This document shows positions 17,652 through 23,701 of a stretch of 23,701 bases of DNA, one piece after another (positions within the stretch are counted from its first letter, which is position 1; every line of letters starts with the position of its first letter). The notes beneath the pieces were generated by a model. That model was given only the letters and a program-made list of their open reading frames with translations, was not told the DNA's origin and did no database searches. This DNA comes from Chara braunii (taxonomy: Eukaryota > Streptophyta > Charophyceae > Charales > Characeae): positions 1,879,959 through 1,903,659 of the forward strand of contig BFEA01000019.1 of NCBI GenBank assembly GCA_003427395.1, given 5' to 3'. Made by a program: the position numbers and the translations under genes.

Positions 17652-19301
17652 CTAGTGATTCCCCCTCCACAAGAAGGCGGCTATCTGTCGCTGCAAGGGG
17701 CGTAGGGTGTGCTTATCCAAGGCCCTGATGGCTGACTTGTACCACAAGGATGCAAGAATCACGTTATTCATTATTAGGGAGCGCCCTATCAGCGAGGTGT
17801 GCTTGTTCTTCCATAGGGTCATCTTCTCCTGGGGCGGGTCCGAGATCCATTCGTTATTGGGGGCTGGCCTTCCCTCTGCTGACATGAGCACCCCCAGCAC
17901 CCTGACTGGGGCTTCCTTTGGTAGCCATTTAATTCTGGGTTCCTCTGGGGGTCTCACTCCTTGGTGGTGTATCCACCAGCCCTGAGTTTTGTTGCCCCAG
18001 TTGACTTTCGTATCTGCCAGTCTGCAGAACCGGTCCATCATGTGTTGGACTTCAGCCATCGATTTGTGGGAGGCTTCTGTCATTAGTGTGAGGTCGTCTG
18101 CAAACAACGAGCAGACCGGAATTGCCTCTTGTGGTATAGACGCCACTTGTATTCTTTGGATGCTCCTATGTTTTCTTAGGTTGGCAGGCAGCGCCTCCAT
18201 TACTATGACAAATAAGTACGGGGCTAGAGGGTCGCCTTGCCTTACTGACCGTTGGAGCTTAAGGGGCGGGGCCAGGTTACCATTCACCATGACCCTAGTT
18301 GCTGCATTTGTGTGAAGGATTCTCACCCAACGTCGGAGGGCCGGTCCAAAGTTGAGTTTTTCCAGGCATTGGTTAAGGAACAACCAGACCACGTGGTCGT
18401 ATGCTTTCTCAAAATCGATGAAGATGATTGCTGCATTATTCTTTGACTGCCTTGTTAGCTTAATTACTTCGTTAACCAGGAGGACGTTATCCTGGATGTT
18501 CCTTCCTTGGATGAAGTCAGTTTGGTCAGGGTGTATGATGATGGGCATGACTGGCAGCATTCGGTTGGTAAGGGTTTTGGCTATTAGCTTGTATACAACA
18601 GTGAGTAGGGTGATGGGTCTATAGTTTCTAATGTTGGTCCTTTCCCCTTTCTTGTAGAGGAGCGTCAAGACACTTTGACTCACTATTTCCCCCGTCTGCC
18701 CTGTTTCCCAAACTGCCTGATAAAAGTCCATGAGGTCTTGTGAGATGTCTGGCCACATTGCTGCCCAGAATTCTTTGGGCAGCCCATCTATTCCGGGAGT
18801 TTTTTCTTCTTCCATTTGTTGTAATGCTGTCCATATTTCCTCTTTGGATAGGGGTTCTTCTAGGGTTTGTCTTTGATGTTCGTTCAGGGTTTTGTCTAGA
18901 GGAAGCAGAAAATCCTCGATTTCCTGCAATCGGCGTGCGTTTGGTATGTTACCGCATTCGGAAGTAAAGAGGTCTTGGTAGAAGTCCCTTGCTATTTTAG
19001 TGCAGGCTGCCGTTGATATGTGCAGGGGGCCTTGGTTGCTTTTTGGGTCCTCCAGGGCCTCGATCACTAATCTCTCAGTGTTTGCTCTGGCCATCGCGAA
19101 AAAGCATGCGTCCATTGCCCCTTCCGTGATGTGCCTAGAGAGTTTCCCTCGGATTCGGATGCCCTGCCATCGGTTCTCCATGTGTCCTAGCAGGCGGGCT
19201 TCTAGGTTTTGGATGTGGTTGGCGATCTCGGCTTGTTGTATAGTGCTTGCTGAATTTTCCTCTCGTTGTTGCAGCTGCTGGAGTTGAAGATGTAGGTTCA
19301 C
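17652..19301 (-). pseudogene. LINE B reverse transcriptase domain
   Basis: This 549-residue open stretch carries a complete set of non-LTR RT motifs: KTPGIDGLPKEFW (168-180), LTLLYKKG (212-219), NYRPITLL (226-233), TDFIQGRNIQDN (261-272), motif A IFIDFEKAYD with Asp296, RQGDPLAP (354-361), and the catalytic FADD with Asp402 and Asp403. VNWGNKTQGWWIHHQGVRPP and FLWRG follow. It copies the element RNA into DNA at the nicked target. A TAG at 17652-17654 ends it. The first ATG (19301) is not the natural start: the frame is open upstream to the TGA at 19458-19460 and matches the endonuclease frame. Confidence 0.9.
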
Positions 19302-19499
19302 CTCCTCAGCATGGCGTTGGCGTGCTAGTAGTTTTGAGTATTCGTTGCACTTGCGGCCCAGGAATGCCAGACCGTTGTTGAACCATAAAATATTATCGTC
19401 GACCCGATCCTTTTGTTCTCGCCAGTAGGACCAGACATCTTTGAGGTATGCTTGGAATCAGTCGATGGACAGAAGCGAGGTGTTTAGTTTGTAGTATCA
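19302..19499 (-). pseudogene. LINE B ORF2 linker between endonuclease and reverse transcriptase, two TGA stops
   Basis: The endonuclease and RT frames are the same (starts 1050 nt apart). TGA codons at 19497-19499 and 19458-19460 interrupt them. LINE A reads PDQGPNSYKLNTS where LINE B reads PDQGR, stop, YYKLNTS, so the first stop is a local change within conserved sequence. The readable linker has DDNILWFNNGLAFLGRKCNE, matching LINE A (ITWFNNRLAFMARKCNE). Confidence 0.75.
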
Positions 19500-20351
19500 T
19501 CTACCCTGGTCCGGTTTTCTCCGGAATGAAAGGATGACGACGCACATTGCATGGTCCAGACCGGGGAACGGGCTACGCGGGAAGATCTCTGCGATTTGTA
19601 GGGCTCCTTGTATTTCTTCTGAGATTAGGATGAGATCGATTCGGGATCTCGTTGGTTTTTCCGTGCCGTTCTTTCGGAAGCATGTGAATCTGCGCTCGGC
19701 CGGAAAGGGTCTCCTGAAGGTATCGAAGAGATTGAGGGATTGTTGAAGTTGCACAATAATTCTTTCGTCATTTTGCATGTATGCGGGACATGGTGTGGGG
19801 GGTTTCCATATGTCCAATACTCGATCAGGAGCGGCGTTGAAGTCGCCCGCAAGGATCACCGGGATGCCCGCTGGAAGTTTCGCATTCAGGGCCTCTAAGA
19901 AATGTTGACGGTGAGTTGGATCGTTGGGGGCATAAATGTTCAGTATACATACCACTTCAATTTCCAACATGGCCAATAGGTAAACCCACCTACCTTCCTC
20001 CTGGTTCACTTCCCAATTCAGCATGTCTACCCGCGAGTCAGGGGGGAGCCAAATGGCAACTCCTGCGCTTCGCGGCCTGGGGGCATGGGCCTTAAAAGCT
20101 TGGTAGGGCCAACACATTTTGTGTATGTAGTGGTGGTCTGGGTTATCCATGAGGTGGGTTTCCTGCAGACACACTATATCTGGCCATTCCCTACCGTCCA
20201 CCCCTTTAAGTTGGTCCATGATGGCCTGTCTCTTAGGTTGTTTTGCTGAGGCCAGGCCGTTGACGTTTAGCGAGCGCAAGTCAAGGTCGGCTTGTCGTTT
20301 GTAGACTCTCCAAGCCTTGTCCCTGCCATATAGAGCTTCCACTGTGTTCAT
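19497..20351 (-). pseudogene. LINE B APE-type endonuclease, start of ORF2
   Basis: This 284-residue open stretch starts at ATG 20349-20351, just past an A-rich tract. The motifs of exonuclease/endonuclease/phosphatase-fold LINE endonucleases are all present: SLNVNGL (27-33), QETH with Glu64, NIYAPND (138-144), AGDFNAAPD with Asp170 and Asn172, SRIDLIL with Asp239, and GLDH with Asp266 and His267. It would nick the target DNA to prime reverse transcription. The catalytic set looks intact, so this module could fold and act alone. It is listed as pseudogene because ORF2 is cut by TGA straight after it. Confidence 0.9.
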
Positions 20352-20358
20352 TGCTGGA

Positions 20359-20391
20359 TTTTTTTTTATTTTTTTTTTTTATTTTTTTTTT
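20359..20391 (-). promoter_or_regulatory. A-rich tract just before LINE B ORF2
   Basis: On the minus strand, three A runs broken by single T bases end 7 nt before the ORF2 ATG (20351). The last ORF1-side open frame ends inside it (TAA at 20379-20381). LINE A has no such tract at the same place. Possible meanings are a translation-coupling or initiation leader, a slippage site, or an inserted poly(A). The function is inference. Confidence 0.4.
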
Positions 20392-20892
20392 AACATGGGA
20401 AGCAACTTCTCGGAGTCCAGCAGACCGCTGTTTTGCAGTGTGCCATTTCTGAGCAGCTTCACCATGAAGGAGGTGATCTCCGCGGCCGACCACAGATCGC
20501 CTGCTTTGATTTTTAGTAACTGCAGGTTTGTGAGGGCGTCATGATCAAACCATTGCAGGCCCTCTGCTGACGCTTGGTCGTAGCGCAGGAAGATGTCCTT
20601 GGACGCCAGCCTGTGATGGCCGTATGATACGACTAGGGCAGAGGTGGCTCCTTCGGAAGCTGATCTTGCACCATTTGCGCTATTTCCGCTTTTCTCAGTG
20701 TCAAACTTTCTGCCCAAGACGTAAGGGAGAGAAAGAGGGAGGACCGTCCTCTCATAGAAACCTCGCCGTGTGTTGATCCCGGGGGGACTGCAAGGCCCAG
20801 TTCCCAGCCCCCTTCTTTTTTCCTCACCAGCAGAAAGATGATGCCTTTATTCGAAGGTGTTCCATCAGAGGGTGATTTTTCCAGGAGGTGGG
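20379..20892 (-). pseudogene. LINE B ORF1 C-terminal module, frame-shifted
   Basis: Two pieces in different frames (20827-20633, with the open frame starting further up, and 20717-20379) overlap. They hold GIIFLLVRKKEGGWELGLAV, then DIFLRYDQASAEGLQWFDHD and LQLLKIKAGDLWSAAEITSF. The first aligns well with LINE A 13149-12814, supporting real coding origin. At least one frameshift (near 20640-20710) and the stop at 20893 separate it from the rest of ORF1. No known domain is recognised. Confidence 0.55.
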
Positions 20893-21574
20893 CTATTTTT
20901 TGCCTTTTGCTGGTGAGTTCTTCTTCAGGGGGTTTAGAGGAGGGTGCGGGGCGTGACTTGGGGGATCCTGGCTAGAGGCCGTCGTCCATGCTGGCAGCGC
21001 TAGACACAGACCCTCCGGGGTGCTCATCCCAGTCTGTTCCGTTGCTGTCTGTCCCTGGGGCGTTTGTTTATCTGTCCGGGCGCCCTCTACCTTTGTCCCT
21101 TCTTCCCTTGGGACCTCGGCCCCTGGATCATCTTGGGGTGCCTTCCAAGGCCCATTTTTCTGTTCCTGTATCCTTTCCCCCCCTTCTTGAGCCCCAGTCG
21201 GGTTGATTTCCTCGTTCCTCGCCGTGGTGCTGCTGGACAAGGTCTCCTCCTTCCCTTCCTGTTCTGCACCTATTTTCTGCTCAGCAGGTGGAGGCTGGAA
21301 TCGGTTGAGCACGATGTAGAGCAGTTTTTGCCATATGGTTTGCCAGTATGCTCCTTCAGGGAGGCCTTGCAGCAGAGCTCTCTGGAGGCTGTCGCTGCTT
21401 TCTAGCATTGGGATCAGCGCGCTGCACACACCGTCCCAGAAGTCGTCGTTACCCCATTTATATTTTGCGTGTAGGTTATCCATCAGCCAGTCCGCTACTT
21501 CTTGCAGCCCCAGTTCTGGCGTTCTGTTCTGCTGATGTCCATGGGCCTCTGTCATCTCGATGTCCGGGGGAGCA

Positions 21575-21610
21575 GGTGGGGGAGGAGGGGGGGGGGGGGG
21601 GGGGGGGGGG
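21575..21610 (+). repeat. G-rich run encoding the ORF1 polyproline stretch on the minus strand
   Basis: GGTGGGGGAGGA leads into 24 consecutive G (21587-21610). On the coding strand this gives a Pro run of about a dozen residues. It is a probable slippage hotspot and a quadruplex candidate, and the length in the assembly may be unreliable. Confidence 0.85.
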
Positions 21611-21796
21611 ACCTCGGGGAATGGCTCTACATCCATTGGCGCGGGTCCGAAGGCTTCTTCAAAGCAATATTCGTGCTTGTGGCTTTCCTTTGCGGTGTCG
21701 CTGCGTTTTCCTTGTCCCCTTATCGGGGGATCAGGGGTGATATTTGCAGATTGCAGCAAACCTGGGTCCCCGTCTGTGTCCTTGACTTTGGGCCTC

Positions 21797-21935
21797 CATT
21801 CCAACTGCTGGCCCGCGCTTGCAGAATGTTCTCTTGGTAGGTCCGTAGCAGGCAAGTAGCCCCCAACTGCTGGGCCGTGCTCTCTTGGTTGGTCCGCCGC
21901 TCGCAAATAGCCCCCAGCTGCTGGGCCGTGATCTT
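21797..21935 (-). repeat. 51-bp tandem repeat in LINE B ORF1
   Basis: TAGCCCCCA(A/G)CTGCTGGGCC starts at 21857 and at 21908 on the plus strand, a period of 51 (17 codons). A partial third unit (CCAACTGCTGGCCCG) lies near 21797. The protein repeat reads about REHGPAxGGYLxAxDxP. The in-frame TAG lies directly before the first unit in coding order. Confidence 0.75.
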
Positions 21936-21939
21936 GTTT

Positions 21940-23421
21940 CTATTGTCTTTGTTGTTGTTCGTTAATAGATGGAGTGCATGACTGTTTGTTCTTTACTTGG
22001 GGGGAGGGGTGCGGCCCTGGTTCGGGTGGCTTTGACACAGGTTCCTTTATGGCGGAGGCCTTTTCTGCCTTTTTGGGCTCTTTCGGGGCTGGCGGGACCC
22101 AGTCGTTCGGTGGTCTGGTGGCCCAGCATATGTCGCCACGGCCCTCCCACACCCAGCCTCTCATCTGGCCTTTGGAGTCCCGATCTTCTAGGTATATCCA
22201 CCCCTTGTGGCCCGATTCCACTGTGTGCCACCTGTTGGATCTATGTTGGTCCCGCTGGAGGCGACCTGCTGTTGGACTCCTGTTATTGGGGTGTCGGAGG
22301 CAGACCGATTCCGTGCTCAAATGTCCATATGCCCTGCACTTGAAGCACCAGGGCCTAAACTTGTGTGCTGTGTGGATTTGGTAGGTTTTCCCTCCCATCC
22401 TAAAGGGGATGATATCGTCTATTGAGAAGGGTTGGTCTTTGGGGAGGTCCAGGGCTAACCTCATGTAGTCGTCCCGCTTCGCCACGTAGGAGGGGAGGGG
22501 ATCGATGAAATCCACAATGTTGTATGTCTGCCCAAAATCATAAACGAAGGCAGCCTGCACCTCGACCGGAATGTGCCTTAGCTCCACCCAGAAGTAGTCT
22601 TTCATTAGTTGCTCTTTTTTTTCTTCCGGGGTCATTTTCTTTGGTTGCCATGGGTATATGCGAACGTCTGATCGCTCCCATCTGATCTTCCTCCACCCGT
22701 CCATCTTTTGCTTATCCTCGGTGAAGAGACTGAGGACAGTGAAGACAGTCGAGGAGAGGGGTTGAATTAAAAAGAATTCCTGAACCGCCTCCACGCTGCC
22801 TTTCATTTCTTCTAATCGTTTACAGATCCATCTTATCTTGTCGTTGACTGACTTCTGCGCGACCTCCCCATGGAACAACCAGTTGCTTGCGTGCTTGGTA
22901 TATGCGTTGTCTCTTGCCTCCAGTTTGTCTGAGGGGTATGTCTTCATCATCGTTTTTCTCCCTCCTTGGTCTATCACTTGGTTTTCAGAGGGGAGGAGGA
23001 ACAGGGTGAGGAAGTACGCTCTGGCCGACGACAGATTGCGGAGGGGAAATTTTAACTCCTCAATCCCTCCCTGACCGTCTCTCGGCATGCCCCGTTTGAC
23101 AGCGAGGGATTTTTCGTGGATTGTGTTCCTCACCCTTTGTGCCCATGAGCCCTCCTTCTTCACTGAGTCAGTCTGTTGGACCCTCCCCGGGGTCTGAGCC
23201 AGATTCGCCCCTTCTGTACTCATTTCTTCTTCGGTTAGGACCCCACCATCCTCGTCCCTTTCACCTTCGTCCCCCCCTACTGTCTCCATGATCAGATCTT
23301 TATGCGGGGAGGTTCCTTCCTGCGATGTTTCCTGCGTTGTTCCTTGTTCGTCCAGACCCTCCCCAGCTGGAGCAGATTGCTCCGTGGCTGTTTTTTTAAG
23401 CTGGCCGTTTGAGAGGGACGG
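21940..23421 (-). pseudogene. LINE B ORF1 N-terminal module: DUF4283-like domain and zinc knuckle
   Basis: The frame is open for 493 codons; its first ATG (23289) gives 449 residues. An acidic N-terminus is followed by a basic region (about 43-70), then a DUF4283-like fold (about 90-265, with DYFWVELRHIPVEVQAAF typical of its end), the linker IIPFRMGGKTYQIHTAHK, and a zinc knuckle CX2CX4HX6C at Cys315, Cys318, His323 and Cys330. SGHKGWIYLEDRDS follows, then a Pro/Lys-rich tail. Such ORF1 proteins of plant LINEs bind the element RNA and act as chaperones in the RNP. The frame ends in TAG (21940-21942) but continues beyond it. Upstream it is cut from 23655-23425 by TGA. Confidence 0.8.
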
Positions 23422-23655
23422 TCAGTGTTGTTGATCTAGTTGCATCACATTTTGGGTCGGGGGAATCTCTTTGCGATCTGTTGGGTGTGGGGAAACTTTC
23501 TTATTCCTCGTGTTAGCAGGCCTCACATAGGGGTTGATTGGTAAGTGCTTACTCAGATTGTGCCTCATCGCTCCCCGGTAGAATATAAGGGATCGTGGGC
23601 CCCCTACCCTCTTGAAACGTGTTTCCATTCTGATTGAATGTGGGTGCTTCTTCAC
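23422..23655 (-). pseudogene. LINE B ORF1 N-terminal piece before an in-frame TGA
   Basis: The 77 codons from ATG 23653-23655 to TGA 23422-23424 are in the same frame as the ORF1 module downstream (366 nt between the starts). The peptide is basic and polar (MKKHPHSIRMETRFKRV at its start), which would suit an RNA-binding N-terminus. Either the true ORF1 starts here and has gained a stop, or this is 5' UTR. No homologous sequence of LINE A is in the window to decide. Confidence 0.4.
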
Positions 23656-23672
23656 TGTGTGTCTCTGCCTTC

Positions 23673-23701
23673 TTTTTTTTTTTTTCGTTTTTTTCTGTTT
23701 T
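23673..23701 (-). other. A-rich tract (minus strand) at the window edge, before LINE B ORF1
   Basis: T runs on the plus strand (T13 from 23673, then T7 and T4 broken by C and G) read as an A-rich leader about 18 nt upstream of the possible ORF1 ATG at 23655. It may be LINE 5' UTR, or the flank at the insertion site. The window ends here. Confidence 0.4.

Larger units (their letters stand above)
20893..21939 (-). pseudogene. LINE B ORF1 middle module, after the in-frame TAG
   Basis: The frame is identical to the upstream ORF1 piece and is open for 349 codons after TAG 21940-21942 (first ATG at 21906). In order it has: a 17-residue repeat (HGPAxGGYL type), EAFGPAPMDVEPFPEV, a long Pro run encoded by a G-rich plus strand, LQEVADWLMDNLHAKYKW, DDFWDGVCSALIPMLESS, LQGLPEGAYWQTI, then a polar Gln/Glu/Lys-rich tail ending in KGKK. 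The DAFGPAPMDV and FWD...GLP blocks recur in LINE A. I recognise no named domain. Confidence 0.65.
14556..23701 (-). mobile_element. LINE B: younger L1-type retrotransposon inserted in LINE A, composite 3' part
   Basis: On the minus strand: A-rich leader, ORF1 (from 23655), second A-rich tract, ORF2 with APE endonuclease and reverse transcriptase, a duplicated connector, zf-RVT, 3' UTR, and A31 tail (14556-14586). The 5' end is not visible and may lie past 23701. ORF2 keeps one frame from 20351 to 16537 with stop codons by substitution only. In ORF1 the frame holds from 23655 to 20893 and then shifts. The 3' 1.86 kb may belong to a different copy of the family, given the duplication and the N at 16418. 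Confidence 0.85.

Noticed and set aside
21064-21740. Plus-strand ORFs of 113 and 130 codons over LINE B ORF1
   Set aside because: Antisense to conserved ORF1 sequence; hydrophobic composition comes from complementing polar codons.

Overview
The window looks like a repeat-rich piece of a eukaryotic nuclear genome, most likely from the green plant/streptophyte lineage; a charophyte alga such as Chara is a guess, not a demonstration. The reasons are: non-LTR retrotransposons of plant L1 type (DUF4283-like ORF1 with a zinc knuckle, APE endonuclease, FADD reverse transcriptase, zf-RVT tail), a trihelix/Myb-SANT-like protein, many long poly(A)/poly(T) runs, a (GT)n(GA)n microsatellite, and no operon-like gene packing. 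Three N bases (1556, 14846, 16418) show it is assembled sequence with unresolved positions.

Left part (1-7489). A Myb/SANT-like ORF runs leftward (1707 to 4). An in-frame stop separates it from a plausible N-terminal extension (1953 to 1729). About 1.1 kb of gene-free, low-complexity DNA follows, with a G-rich tract, A/T homopolymers and two copies of one hairpin. A CpG-rich stretch with a TATA box and an ATG followed directly by a splice-donor-like GTGAGT (3423-3520) may be the start of a host gene, but no coding continuation is recognisable. Next come a microsatellite, an unrecognised 274-residue ORF (4304-5128), a plus-strand retroposon tail ending in A24 (5469), a possible tRNA-headed SINE (5569-5724), and three imperfect tandem units of about 220 bp (6829-7440) that run into a tRNA-like segment.

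Right part (7490-23701). Two LINEs of one family lie on the minus strand. LINE A (7490-14555) is old: its ORF1 and ORF2 are broken by stops and frameshifts. Its ORF1 ends abruptly, just before the zinc knuckle, at the 31-nt poly(T) that is the poly(A) tail of LINE B (14556 to at least 23655). LINE B therefore appears to be inserted in LINE A. LINE B is younger: the endonuclease and reverse transcriptase stay in one frame with catalytic motifs intact, and in that stretch only substitution stops are seen. Its 3' part holds a gap-free 701-bp direct duplication (15717-16417 and 16537-17237, about 93% identical by eye) separated by 119 bp of unrelated AT-rich sequence that starts at an N. It is thus either a composite of two LINE copies or an assembly join.

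Functionally, the LINE parts would form one retrotransposition machine: ORF1 as RNA-binding protein, ORF2 as endonuclease plus reverse transcriptase for target-primed reverse transcription. Neither copy looks able to make full-length proteins. I found no convincing new multi-gene system. The points most worth a second look are the LINE duplication junction, the A-rich leaders before both LINE B ORFs, the second conserved ORF1 module, the retroposon tail shared by three loci, and the TATA/ATG/donor arrangement at 3.4-3.5 kb.
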